Below are positions 1-8,625 of a stretch of DNA of 64,000 nt, in pieces. The translations under genes and the position numbers were made by a program. Within the stretch, counting starts at the first letter, position 1, and every line of letters begins with the position of its first letter. Origin of the DNA: Sphingomonadaceae bacterium (GTDB lineage Bacteria; Pseudomonadota; Alphaproteobacteria; Sphingomonadales; Sphingomonadaceae). Under the pieces are notes generated by a model. The model was not told the origin of the DNA. It saw nothing but the letters and a program-made list of their open reading frames with translations, and did not search any database. Location: contig CANFXW010000008.1 in NCBI GenBank assembly GCA_947451145.1, forward strand, positions 82,619-146,618, in the 5' to 3' direction.

Positions 1-317
1 AAGACGCGCTGGCCGATGCCGAGGTGCTGGCAGTCGCCGCTCTCGTGCAGGGACGGCAGGGCGGCAGGCCGGATTGGCAGCGCGGATCGGGAGGATTGCT
101 GGAGATTGCGCTTAAGGATGGTCGCATTCTGACGGCGGAAATCGACAACGCCCTCGGCTGTCCGGCGCGGCCGCTGGATGAGGCTGAACTGGTTGCCAAG
201 TTCGTCGATTGTGCCGGACGGGCAGCCCGGCCTCTCGCGCCAGCGGCAGCAGAGGCACTCGCGACGCGGATTCTTTCATTGGAGCAATGCGACGATGTCG
301 GCGCGCTGCTTGTTTAG
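1..317 (+). CDS. MmgE/PrpD family protein, C-terminal fragment (5' end outside window)
   Basis: The reading frame is open from base 3, so the start lies upstream of the window. The visible ~105 residues contain GCPARPLDEAELVAKF followed by VDCAG, which resembles the C-terminal domain of MmgE/PrpD proteins (2-methylcitrate dehydratase, aconitate-decarboxylase and related enzymes). These act on tricarboxylic or branched carboxylic acids. Its stop (TAG, 315-317) overlaps the stop of the convergent OmpA-like gene by 4 bases. The specific substrate cannot be read from a C-terminal fragment. It may belong to the same catabolic island as the genes to the right. Confidence 0.7.
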   Translation, partial: DALADAEVLAVAALVQGRQGGRPDWQRGSGGLLEIALKDGRILTAEIDNALGCPARPLDEAELVAKFVDCAGRAARPLAPAAAEALATRILSLEQCDDVGALLV

Positions 318-1084
318 AACAGCGCCCTGATTTCCACCCGCCGCTGAGATTGGCCGGGAATGCCATCGGCGTCCGGCAGGTCAGCCGGTTTTGCGCCGGT
401 TTCGCTCCGCGTTTCGATGACCAGATCGGGCAGCATCCGGTGGATCGATTCGGTCACCAGCTCCGCTCGTTCGCGCGCGACTTCGGCGCGCTCGGCGATG
501 GAATGGCCTGAAACGGTTTCGGGATCACTCGCGGCAAAGCCTGTGACGACAACCTTCTTCGGCTTCGCTGCCGCGAGCCAGGTCACCGCCTTGTCGAGCA
601 GATAGTCGCTGTACTGATAGACAACAAAGCTGCGGTCGAATTCGAAGAACAAGACAAAGGTGCGTTCGGCAAATGGCCCTTCCGGAGCCTTGCGGACTAT
701 CGATGCGGGATCGACATTGCGTTTGGGCAGCACAAACTTGCGGCCCGGATAGCCCTCGGCAGGAAGCATGTGGCGCTGGCAGGCTTCGGGCAGGACCGAG
801 GCGCGCACCGGATCCATCACCTTGGCACCGCAGGCCGTCTCTGCCGCTCCGGATAGGCGGCCTTCAACCAGCACAGCCCGGTTCCAGTCCGGCTTGTAAG
901 GCGAAAGGCTCACATCGTAGCGGATTCCCACCGCCACATCATCTGCCAGCCAGCAGCCCGACTTCTTTCCGCTGTCGGCATCGCGATAGACCGGGCAGGC
1001 GACAAAGCGCAGCAGGTCACCGGTCTCGGCAGCCTGGGCGGAAAGCGGCGCAGCCAGCGCCAAAAGGAATGACAGTTTCTTCAC
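314..1084 (-). CDS. Secreted OmpA-domain protein
   Basis: About 256 residues. The chosen start is GTG at 1084, because it overlaps the upstream cytochrome gene's stop as GTGA and begins with a clear signal peptide (KKLSFLLALAAPLSAQA). The frame stays open further upstream but that part is out of frame with the cytochrome gene and has no signal sequence. The C-terminal ~110 residues (from FFEFDRSFVVYQYSDYLL to the end) look like an OmpA peptidoglycan-binding domain, including a SQRRVEIRALF ending. It is the last gene of a leftward operon with a di-haem cytochrome and two MFS transporters. Its role is unknown; cell-envelope anchoring is an inference. Confidence 0.72.
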   Translation of the reverse strand: MKKLSFLLALAAPLSAQAAETGDLLRFVACPVYRDADSGKKSGCWLADDVAVGIRYDVSLSPYKPDWNRAVLVEGRLSGAAETACGAKVMDPVRASVLPEACQRHMLPAEGYPGRKFVLPKRNVDPASIVRKAPEGPFAERTFVLFFEFDRSFVVYQYSDYLLDKAVTWLAAAKPKKVVVTGFAASDPETVSGHSIAERAEVARERAELVTESIHRMLPDLVIETRSETGAKPADLPDADGIPGQSQRRVEIRALF

Positions 1085-2592
1085 AGCACGCTCATCAGGT
1101 TTACCAGATCCTGCTTCTCCTGCTCGGTGTAGCCGATGTTGTATCGCCGCTCGTAGTAATCGACGATCCCGCGCAGGTTCTTGGCAAGGCCGTTGGAGAA
1201 ATAGGGCGCCCGGGCGGCCAGCCCGCGCAGCGATTGCAGGGTGATCTTGCCGACATCCGCACAACGCCCGGTGCTCAGGGCAAAACCGGGGTCATAGGTG
1301 AAGAAGGTCCGGCCATAGAACGGGTGCGGGGCCTTCAGGCAGGTGATGCGGAACAGCGGCAGATCGGCCCACGGGTCAGCAAAGGGCAGGGTCGTGGTGC
1401 CAAGATCGACCTGTCCGGGCGCAACATCGTTCCCCATCTGGCTCATGTTGTGGCAGAACACGCAGGAATTGCGCACCGGATTGCCAAAGCCGGCTGGCGA
1501 ATTGATCCCCGAACTGTCGGTGATCAGGAAGGTCTTGTCGCGAAACACCCTGGCCCCGCGTGCCACCGATTTGCGGAAAGCCAGTTGCTCGCTCGTCAGC
1601 TTGGCGGCTTCTTCGGGCGGGATCTTCTCCCACGCAGCATATTCGCTCCACACCGGGGTGCCGATGGAGCCTAGCGCCCCCGGTTCGCTATCGCGCAGCT
1701 TGGCGGGGCCGCCGCTCGCGCCTGCACTGTCCAGTGCGCCGCCAAGCGCACTCGCCTGCTGGGCGGTGTAGAGCCGCATCTCGAAATCGTTGATCGCCGC
1801 TTCCTGCTTCGGGGTCAGCTTGCCGATCAGCTGGAGGTGGCTGGCAGCGGCATCTTCCATCTGCAAGCGAAGATTGGCGGCACGGTTGTCGGCCATCAGG
1901 TTGCCCGAGCTCTGGCCATGGCCATCGGGGTCACGCGGCAGGGCGATCCCCTGTTTGGGATCATAGGCAAAGCCGACCGCGAGCAGATACTTGAAATTGC
2001 TCACCGGACGCGGGCGGCGATAGATCGAAATATTGCCCGCTGCCGGGCCATAGCCGGGCGCGGAATTGCAGCCATTGGGATCGCGCACGACATCGATGGT
2101 GAAGTCAGGCGTAACCGGCTTGCCCTGCCATTCCTTCACCGGCCACGGGCGCTGGATGCGGAACAGTCCGCGCTCGATCAGAAGCGAGTGCGATGCGCGA
2201 TCACCTTGCGGGAGGATCGGGCAGTTGGAGCCATCAATGGCGGCGAACAGCGGGTCCTTGCCCTTGGTTACATCCCAACGTTCGGCCGCAGTGGCAGCTG
2301 AAAGGCTCATGCCATCGGCGGGCTGGTGGCAGGTAACGCAGGCGCGGCCATTGCTGCCTATGGGTTCGAAGAACGGGTGCCCCTTGGTCGGCAGCGGACC
2401 GCCAACCAGCAGGCTGCGCAGCGTGCCGGAATCGTTCCGGTAGTCGATCTGGGCCGGAAAGGTCCGGCCCTCGCCCGGAGACCACCAGGGCGGCGGCGGG
2501 GCCTTCTGCGTCGCGGCCAGCGCCAGGGCAGCGGCGGGGAGCAGCAAGGCCGCCATGATCGAGCGAGGAATGCGAGATAATCTGTCGGTCAT
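1081..2592 (-). CDS. Secreted di-haem cytochrome c, cytochrome c peroxidase-like
   Basis: 503 residues with an N-terminal signal segment (residues ~10-28). Two haem c sites are visible: CVTCH (C85/C88/H89) and CVFCH (C377/C380/H381). The C-terminal LRGLAARAPYFSNG and IVDYYERRYNIG segments match the cytochrome c peroxidase/MauG-like family, in which two haems in separate domains carry out periplasmic redox chemistry. It is longer than typical bacterial peroxidases (~330 residues), with an insertion between the haem domains. Start ATG at 2592 overlaps the preceding MFS gene by 4 bases. Whether it is a peroxidase or an oxidoreductase for an imported compound is not resolved. Confidence 0.8.
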   Translation of the reverse strand: MTDRLSRIPRSIMAALLLPAAALALAATQKAPPPPWWSPGEGRTFPAQIDYRNDSGTLRSLLVGGPLPTKGHPFFEPIGSNGRACVTCHQPADGMSLSAATAAERWDVTKGKDPLFAAIDGSNCPILPQGDRASHSLLIERGLFRIQRPWPVKEWQGKPVTPDFTIDVVRDPNGCNSAPGYGPAAGNISIYRRPRPVSNFKYLLAVGFAYDPKQGIALPRDPDGHGQSSGNLMADNRAANLRLQMEDAAASHLQLIGKLTPKQEAAINDFEMRLYTAQQASALGGALDSAGASGGPAKLRDSEPGALGSIGTPVWSEYAAWEKIPPEEAAKLTSEQLAFRKSVARGARVFRDKTFLITDSSGINSPAGFGNPVRNSCVFCHNMSQMGNDVAPGQVDLGTTTLPFADPWADLPLFRITCLKAPHPFYGRTFFTYDPGFALSTGRCADVGKITLQSLRGLAARAPYFSNGLAKNLRGIVDYYERRYNIGYTEQEKQDLVNLMSVL

Positions 2593-3794
2593 GTCAGTCT
2601 GCTGTTCTGAAGCTTCAGGGGCTCACCGCTCCCCCGCCGCGCGAGGAGCGCTGCGGCAAGGGCGATGGTTGTGGTGATGATGGCGGCGACCCCCAGCAAG
2701 CCGGGGCCGACAGGCGCGAAGCGGCCGAGCAGCGAAGCCGCAAGCGCACTACCCAGCATTTGCATGGCACCGGCAAGGCTGGTCGCCGTTCCTTCCCTGC
2801 CGGGCTGCGAGCGGACCACCCGGGCAATCCCCGCCGGGCCGCCAATGCCTGAGCCAAGCCCCAGCATCATCATCGGTCCAATGAAGGCGGCGATGTTGGC
2901 GAGTGGTGAAAGCATCAGCAGCAACAGCGCGGCAGTGAAATTGAGCAGCGCGCCGGTCAACATGGCGTCTCCGCGTCGCTCGAGCCGTCCGACCATGAAA
3001 GTTCCGGCGATTGAACAGGTGGCCACCAGCATCAGGCACAGCCCGACATCGCGCGGGCCAAGGCCGTGACCGCTGGCAAGCAGGAAAGGCGCGGTGCCGA
3101 GGAACATATAGAGCGTCGCGCTGCCGCCCGCGACCGATGCAGTGGCCGTCAGGAAGGCGCGGTTGCGCAGCAATAGCCCCAAGCCGGGCCGCGCTGTGGT
3201 TTCTGCAGCCCGGACGCCATGCGGCACTGGCAGGGCAAGCCAGCCGAGCGCGGCACCTGCCATGCCGGCCAGCGCGAGCAGGGCGAAGATTGTCCGCCAG
3301 CCAAGCCATTCGGTCAGCATACCGCCGATCACCGGGGCAAGCGCCGGCGAAATCAGGATCACCGACATCAGCATCGCCTGCCGCGCGGCGACTTCTTCAG
3401 CCGGAAACAGGTCTCCCACCAACACCCTTGCGGTAACCACCCCCGCCGATCCGCCAAGTGCCTGAAACAGCCGTGCCGCAACCAGCAGCGGAAAGTTCAA
3501 CGCCATGGCGGCAGCCGCGCTGGCGAGGCAATAGAGTGCGAGCCCTGCCAGCAGCACCGGCTTGCGGCCAATCCGGTCGATCAACGGCCCGACAACCAAC
3601 TGCCCGCTCCCCAAACCGACAAGGAACAGGCTGACGACCAGCTGGGCATCGTCCGCTCCGGCGTGCAGTTCATGCGCCAGCGCGGGCAGGGCTGGCACGA
3701 CCAGCTGGGTCGCCAAGGAACCCATCGCCGCGATCCCGGCCAGCAGCAGGACTGTGCCGGTTCCATGCCTGGTGCCAGCGTGCACTTTTGTCAT
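2589..3794 (-). CDS. MFS transporter, Bcr/CflA drug-efflux type
   Basis: 401 residues, strongly hydrophobic with about 12 predicted membrane segments. The loop GPLIDRIGRKPVLLAG is the MFS motif A between helices 2 and 3, and the N-terminal ATQLVVPALPALAHEL resembles the Bcr/CflA (DHA1) branch of proton-coupled multidrug exporters. Start ATG at 3794 overlaps the stop of the upstream MFS gene by 4 bases, so the two are translationally coupled. It is probably an inner-membrane exporter. The coupling to an ACS-type permease and a cytochrome suggests handling of one compound class rather than general drug resistance, but this is inference. Confidence 0.85.
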   Translation of the reverse strand: MTKVHAGTRHGTGTVLLLAGIAAMGSLATQLVVPALPALAHELHAGADDAQLVVSLFLVGLGSGQLVVGPLIDRIGRKPVLLAGLALYCLASAAAAMALNFPLLVAARLFQALGGSAGVVTARVLVGDLFPAEEVAARQAMLMSVILISPALAPVIGGMLTEWLGWRTIFALLALAGMAGAALGWLALPVPHGVRAAETTARPGLGLLLRNRAFLTATASVAGGSATLYMFLGTAPFLLASGHGLGPRDVGLCLMLVATCSIAGTFMVGRLERRGDAMLTGALLNFTAALLLLMLSPLANIAAFIGPMMMLGLGSGIGGPAGIARVVRSQPGREGTATSLAGAMQMLGSALAASLLGRFAPVGPGLLGVAAIITTTIALAAALLARRGSGEPLKLQNSRLT

Positions 3795-5068
3795 CCCCGC
3801 TGCAGCTCACCCTGTGCCTGCCTGCGTGCTGCAAGGCACAGCAGGGCGTTAAGCACGCCGATGCCGGTCAGCAGCAGGGTAGGCAGCAGGAACGATCCGT
3901 AATGCTCCTTCAGGAAGCCCATGGCTGGCGGGATCACCGCTCCGGCAAAGCTGCCGAGCATGTTGATCATCACAACCCCCATGGCCATCGCGGCGGGCGA
4001 CAAGATGCGCGTCGGGATTGCCCAGAAGGCGGCGACCGTGCAGCCGGTGCACGCGCCACCCAGCACCAGCATGGCTAGCCCGGGCAGGCCGGGGCCGAGC
4101 AGATAGGCGGCGATCAGGCCGAAGCCGCCGATCACCGCTGGCACAGCAATATGCAGAAAGCGCTCGCCGGTCTTGTCCGAATGGCGGGCGTTGAGCAGCA
4201 GGCCGAGCGCACTAGCGGCATTGGGCAGGGCGACGATGAAGCCGGTCTGCGTCGAGCTGAGACCGGACATCCCTTTTACGATGGTCGGCAGCCAGAACAT
4301 CACGCCGTAATTGCTGGCAAGGATGCAGAACCAGATCAGCGCACAGAGCCAGCCGGCGGGGCTCTTCAACGCGTCCCAGCGGCCCTCGCGGCTTGAGCCT
4401 TTGCCCTTGCGGACTTCGGCATGGACATTGCCGAGCAGCCATTGCCGCTCACTATCGTTCAGCCACTTCGCTTCGCGCGGGGTGTCGGGATAATAGAACC
4501 AGGCGAACACCGCGAGAAGCAGCGCTGGCAGAGCCTCGATCAGGAACATGAAGCGCCAACCGGCTATGCCCAGCGGGTTGTGCATATCGAGAAGCATGCC
4601 CGAAACCGGACCGCCAACGACCTGCGCGATGTTGATGGACATGATCGGCAGGGCAAGGATCAGTGCCCGCCAGCGCTCGGGCGCCCAATGGCCGAGATAA
4701 AGCATCAGGCCCGATGACAGCCCGCCTTCGGCAAAACCGATCAGCACGCGCAGCATGTAAAGTTGGCCTTGACTGGAGATCAGCGAGAGCGAACAGGCGG
4801 CGAGGCCCCAAGCGAGGGTGATCAGCGCCAGCCAGCGGCGGAAGCCGATCGTCTCGTATAGCAGGACGCTGGGATATTTGGCGAGCACATAACCGACAAA
4901 CAGCACTCCGGCGCCAAAGCCGTATTGGGTGCCGCTAAGGCCAAGGTCGGCGTTCATCTGGAGCGCGGCAAAGCCGACATTGGTGCGATCAATCGAACCC
5001 ATCAGTGTGAACAGGCCGCATGGCAGAACCAGACGCAACAGCACCTTGCGGCCGATCGATTCTTCCAT
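3791..5068 (-). CDS. MFS transporter, anion:cation symporter (ACS) type
   Basis: About 425 residues from the ATG at 5068 (MEESIGRK...). The frame is open far upstream, but that part runs through the divergent P450 gene and is not protein-like. ATGs at 5134 and 5128 and a TTG at 5080 (preceded by GGGGAG) are alternative starts. The segment IDRTNVGFAALQM after helix 1 and the GYVLAKYPSVLL stretch are typical of the ACS family, which imports organic anions such as hydroxybenzoates, tartrate and glucarate. About 12 membrane segments are visible. It heads a leftward operon (Bcr-type exporter, di-haem cytochrome, OmpA-domain protein) and is divergent from a P450, so an aromatic or aliphatic acid substrate is plausible. 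Confidence 0.82.
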   Translation of the reverse strand: MEESIGRKVLLRLVLPCGLFTLMGSIDRTNVGFAALQMNADLGLSGTQYGFGAGVLFVGYVLAKYPSVLLYETIGFRRWLALITLAWGLAACSLSLISSQGQLYMLRVLIGFAEGGLSSGLMLYLGHWAPERWRALILALPIMSINIAQVVGGPVSGMLLDMHNPLGIAGWRFMFLIEALPALLLAVFAWFYYPDTPREAKWLNDSERQWLLGNVHAEVRKGKGSSREGRWDALKSPAGWLCALIWFCILASNYGVMFWLPTIVKGMSGLSSTQTGFIVALPNAASALGLLLNARHSDKTGERFLHIAVPAVIGGFGLIAAYLLGPGLPGLAMLVLGGACTGCTVAAFWAIPTRILSPAAMAMGVVMINMLGSFAGAVIPPAMGFLKEHYGSFLLPTLLLTGIGVLNALLCLAARRQAQGELQRG

Positions 5069-5158
5069 CCTGTCAGCCAAGTCCCTGTCTCCCCGAGTAC
5101 TGATTTCGGGCGATGATAGCGCTTGCATAGCCATCCGTCGATACTTAAGGAGCGTGGC

Positions 5159-6337
5159 ATGCAGGCCATATCGCCAGATTTCGATCCCGATCTTCCCGAA
5201 GACTTTGACAGTGCCTTCGAGACCTTTGCCCAATTGCGCGCGAAGTGTCCTGTCGCGCATACCGATGCCCTTGGCGGATTCTGGGCCTTGACGCGCTATG
5301 AAGACGTGAAACGCGCGGCCAGCGATCCGGCCACGTTCATTACTTCGGTGCAGAATGTAATTCCCAAGGTGGCCTTTACCGGCCGCCGGCCGCCGCTGCA
5401 CCTCGATCCGCCCGAGCACACCCCCTATCGCCGCACGATCAATCCGCTGCTCTCGCCGGATCGCGTCGCCCGCTATCGCACTTATGCGCAGCAAAGCGCC
5501 AAGGATCTGCTGGCGCCGTTGGTGGCCAAGGGAGGCGGCGATATCTGCGGTGAATTTGCCAGCCACCTGCCGGTCTTGGTGTTCGGCGAATGGATGAACG
5601 TGCCGCCGCACTGGATCGAGCCGCTGCATTCGGCAGGGCGGGCCTTCATCCTCGCGGTCAACCTCAACCAGCCCGAGGAAATGAAGCGTACCAGCTTGCG
5701 GCTCTATGACATGGCGCGCGATCTGGTTGCGATCCGCCGCGCAGAACCGCGTGATCCGGGTGAGGACGTGACCAGCGCCCTGCTCGAAGCGCGTTACAAC
5801 GGAGAGCCGCTGCCTGACGAGATGATCGTCGGCATGGTGCGGCAGGTGCTGGTGGTAGGCATCGTGGCCCCCACCGTGCTGCTCGGCTCGATTGCCGTTC
5901 ACCTTTCACGCGACAAGGCGCTGCAGGACCAGCTTCGCGCTGATCCATCCCAGATTCCTGCCGCAGTTGAGGAATTCCTGCGGCTCTACACCCCGTATCG
6001 CGGCTTTGCCCGCACCGCCGTAACCGACGTCGAATTCGGGGAGCGTACAATTCCGGCAGGAGAGGGCATCGCGCTGGTCTATGCCTCGGCCAACCGCGAC
6101 GAAGCTGTTTTTGAACACCCTTGCGAGTTCATCATGAACCGCGCCAACATCGCCGAGCATATGGCTTTCGGGCGTGGACCGCACAATTGCCCGGGCATTC
6201 ATCTTGGCCGCATGGAAATGCAGGTCATGGTCGAGGAACTGCTGGCCGCGACGCGGGGGTTCGAGCTTGCCGGACAGATTGCCCCGGCGCGCTGGCCAGA
6301 GATTGGCGCGATCTCGGTGCCGCTGCGCTTTACTTGA
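5159..6337 (+). CDS. Cytochrome P450
   Basis: 392 residues. Start ATG at 5159 is preceded by AAGGAG at a good distance; an earlier in-frame ATG at 5123 lacks this. The haem-ligand loop FGRGPHNCPG (Cys 344) and the K-helix ExxR (EFLR in EEFLRLYTPYRGFAR) are present. It is a soluble class I bacterial P450 and would need ferredoxin and reductase partners, none of which are in this window. The I-helix reads VVGIVAPTVLLG: the threonine is there, but the acidic residue that normally precedes it is not, which may affect proton delivery or mark an unusual reaction. It converges on the CapA-like gene with an 8-base overlap. Confidence 0.9.
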   Translation: MQAISPDFDPDLPEDFDSAFETFAQLRAKCPVAHTDALGGFWALTRYEDVKRAASDPATFITSVQNVIPKVAFTGRRPPLHLDPPEHTPYRRTINPLLSPDRVARYRTYAQQSAKDLLAPLVAKGGGDICGEFASHLPVLVFGEWMNVPPHWIEPLHSAGRAFILAVNLNQPEEMKRTSLRLYDMARDLVAIRRAEPRDPGEDVTSALLEARYNGEPLPDEMIVGMVRQVLVVGIVAPTVLLGSIAVHLSRDKALQDQLRADPSQIPAAVEEFLRLYTPYRGFARTAVTDVEFGERTIPAGEGIALVYASANRDEAVFEHPCEFIMNRANIAEHMAFGRGPHNCPGIHLGRMEMQVMVEELLAATRGFELAGQIAPARWPEIGAISVPLRFT

Positions 6338-7436
6338 AGCTGAAAGCGCCTGCCGCTCCGGCGGCGAAATTTACTGGCGCCAATCCAGCTGTCTCGCCAA
6401 TGGCAGCTATGTATCTGGCGACTTCCCCGCCGCGATCGCCTGCGGGCACCGGGCGGCCGGGAGGCTCGAACCAGATCGGCTCGACGCCTGTCGATAGGCT
6501 GCCGTCTTCGTGCCAGACAACCCGCGCGATCATGCCATTCACCGCCTCGGGATGGAACGGGGCGAGCGGATAGGCGGGATCGGGGACAAAGCCGAACATG
6601 CGCTGCCGCCGCGCCGCCCATTCAGCCCGCGCCGGATGGTCCTGCGACGGGGCGAGCGCGTGGGTGACGACGCAGCCGTTGCCAAGGCCATGGAAAACCG
6701 GCTTTCCGTCGATAAGTTCGATCCCGCGTGTGATGTGCGCGTGATGCCCGGCGACAATATCTGCCCCGGCGCGGATCGCCGCGCGGGCGAGCGGTCGCTC
6801 ATAGTCTGCCAGCGCCGCCGGAACGTGGGTGATCCCCTTGTGCAGCGCGATGATAACAAGGTCAGCCTGCGTCTTGGCGGCGGCAATGTCTGCCTCCATC
6901 GCCGCGAGCGAGGCCGGATCGATATCGCGCAGCACGGCTTGCGGCCGGCTCGGCCCGCCATCGGTGGCGCGCACATTGACATAGGCGCAGCCGGGCTTGT
7001 CTTCAGCGGCCCAGCATAGTTCGGGGCCGACGCAGTTGTAGCTGAGCAGCGCAATCGTCCGCTCGCCTGCAGGGATCAGCGTCGGCGCACGGGCTTCGGC
7101 CAGCGACATGCCAGCTCCGGCATGGGCGATGCCGTTACGCTCCAGTCCGGCCAGCGTTTCCGCAAGCCCCGAAACGCCGCAATCCATCATGTGATTGCCC
7201 GCCAATGAAACAGCGGTGAAACCGGCTCGGGCCAGTGCATCAAGGTGGGCCGGGTTCGCGCCGGGAGCGGGAACATCGCCCGGCATTTCCTCCTCGCTGG
7301 TGGTGTATGGCACCTCAAGGTGGCCGATCACGACATCAGCGGCGCGGGTGATAGGAGCGATGCCGGAAAGCCAGTGGTCAGGTTCCGGAACGTCGAGGAT
7401 CAGATCGCCGAGCAGCAGGATTTGGGTAGCAGCCAT
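6330..7436 (-). CDS. CapA/PgsA-like metallophosphoesterase-fold protein
   Basis: 368 residues from the ATG at 7436, four bases after the preceding gene's stop; an earlier start at 7460 would overlap that gene. Metallophosphoesterase-type motifs are visible: ILLLGDLILD near the N-terminus, LAGNHMMDCG, IIALHKGITH and IVAGHHAHI. This matches the CapA (PGA_cap) family, first known from poly-gamma-glutamate capsule synthesis but widespread with unknown functions. There is no signal peptide or membrane segment, unlike classical CapA, so it is probably cytoplasmic. It is the last gene of the TRAP/CoA-transferase/dehydratase operon, suggesting a role as an intracellular hydrolase in that pathway; this is inference. 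Confidence 0.75.
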   Translation of the reverse strand: MAATQILLLGDLILDVPEPDHWLSGIAPITRAADVVIGHLEVPYTTSEEEMPGDVPAPGANPAHLDALARAGFTAVSLAGNHMMDCGVSGLAETLAGLERNGIAHAGAGMSLAEARAPTLIPAGERTIALLSYNCVGPELCWAAEDKPGCAYVNVRATDGGPSRPQAVLRDIDPASLAAMEADIAAAKTQADLVIIALHKGITHVPAALADYERPLARAAIRAGADIVAGHHAHITRGIELIDGKPVFHGLGNGCVVTHALAPSQDHPARAEWAARRQRMFGFVPDPAYPLAPFHPEAVNGMIARVVWHEDGSLSTGVEPIWFEPPGRPVPAGDRGGEVARYIAAIGETAGLAPVNFAAGAAGAFSFK

Positions 7437-7440
7437 GGCG

Positions 7441-8625
7441 TCAGATCGTCTTGGCAGCACGCAACGCGGCGATGGCCTCTGCGCTCAGACCCAGTTCGGC
7501 CAGCACAGCATCGGTGTCAGCGCCCAGCACCGGAACCCGCGGCAGTTCGGCATCGCGTTCAACGGCAAAGCCCGGCCCGAGCACGTCGAGCGGCTTTGCG
7601 CCGCCGGGCAGTTCAGCCTGCCAGACAAGCCCGCGTGCGGCCAGCTGCGGGTGCTGCATGATCTGCCCGACATCGCGCAGCATCGCGGCGGGAACGCCAG
7701 CTTCGGTCAGCGCGATCTCCAGCTCTTCGGCCTTACGGCTGAGCAGCTCTTCGGTGAGCCAGCCCTTCAGCGCGGCGTAATTGTCCACTCGCGCCTGATG
7801 GGTGGATAAACGCGGATCATCCAGCATCTCGCCATGGCCAAGAACGCCGAACAGGATCTCGATCTGGTGCTGGTGATTGGCCCCCAGCGCAATCCAGCCA
7901 TCGGCGCAGGCATAGTATTCGGCAGTGGCGACAAGCCGGAAGCCGCGGTTGCCGGTGCCCTTGGGCGTAACGCCGGTATAGGACCAGACGCTCGCCGCCG
8001 ATCCCATGATCTTGAGCGCGGCATCGAGCATGGCGACATCGATCTGCTTGCCCTGCCCGCTGGCGTCACGCTCGCGCAGCGCGGCCATCACGGCGATCAC
8101 GCCAAGGTAGCCGGAGAAGCAATCGACCACCGGAATGCCGATCTTGAACGGCCCGGCATCGGTCCCGTTCATCACTGCCATGCCCGAAACGGCCTGGGCG
8201 ATGTGATCGTAGGCCCCCCAGTCGCGCATCGGACCTTGCTGACCAAAGCCGCTCAGCGAGAGCATGATCAGGCGGGGATTGGCCTTTGCCAGCTCGTCAT
8301 AGCCGAGCCCCAAACGGGCGATCACGCCGGGGCGGTAGTTCTCGACCACAATGTCTGCCTTGGCCGCCAATTCACGGGCAATGCGGCGCCCGTCCTCCGA
8401 CTTCAGGTTCAGAGTAACCGAGCGCTTGCCGAAATTGGCCGAAGCAAAAGGCACGGACGTGCCCGGCAGCCCTGCGTGCTCGGTGTAGTGGCGAAAGTCA
8501 TCGCCCTTTTCCGGCGGCTCGATCTTGATCACTTCGGCGCCGAGCTGCTGCAGCATCTGTGTGCAGGTTGGCCCGGCGATGGCATGGGTGAAATCGAGCA
8601 CCCGGATCCCGTCGAGCGGCTTCAT
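7441..8625 (-). CDS. Family III CoA-transferase (CaiB/BaiF type), copy 3 of the operon
   Basis: 394 residues covering the full family III fold. The N-terminus (GIRVLDFTHAIAGPTCTQML), the VVENYRPGVIARLGLGYDEL segment and the predicted nucleophile Asp168 in GIPVVDCFSGYLG are all present. Enzymes of this family move CoA between carboxylic acids through an aspartyl-CoA anhydride intermediate. Start ATG at 8625 overlaps the preceding CoA-transferase gene by 4 bases. Three such enzymes in one operon suggest either activation of several intermediates or hetero-oligomers; the acids involved cannot be read from sequence. Confidence 0.9.
   Translation of the reverse strand: MKPLDGIRVLDFTHAIAGPTCTQMLQQLGAEVIKIEPPEKGDDFRHYTEHAGLPGTSVPFASANFGKRSVTLNLKSEDGRRIARELAAKADIVVENYRPGVIARLGLGYDELAKANPRLIMLSLSGFGQQGPMRDWGAYDHIAQAVSGMAVMNGTDAGPFKIGIPVVDCFSGYLGVIAVMAALRERDASGQGKQIDVAMLDAALKIMGSAASVWSYTGVTPKGTGNRGFRLVATAEYYACADGWIALGANHQHQIEILFGVLGHGEMLDDPRLSTHQARVDNYAALKGWLTEELLSRKAEELEIALTEAGVPAAMLRDVGQIMQHPQLAARGLVWQAELPGGAKPLDVLGPGFAVERDAELPRVPVLGADTDAVLAELGLSAEAIAALRAAKTI

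Noticed and set aside
5135..5902. Long N-terminal extension of the ACS-type transporter frame
   Set aside because: It runs opposite to the P450 gene, is rich in His/Arg/Gln as expected for a shadow frame, and has no membrane or domain features.
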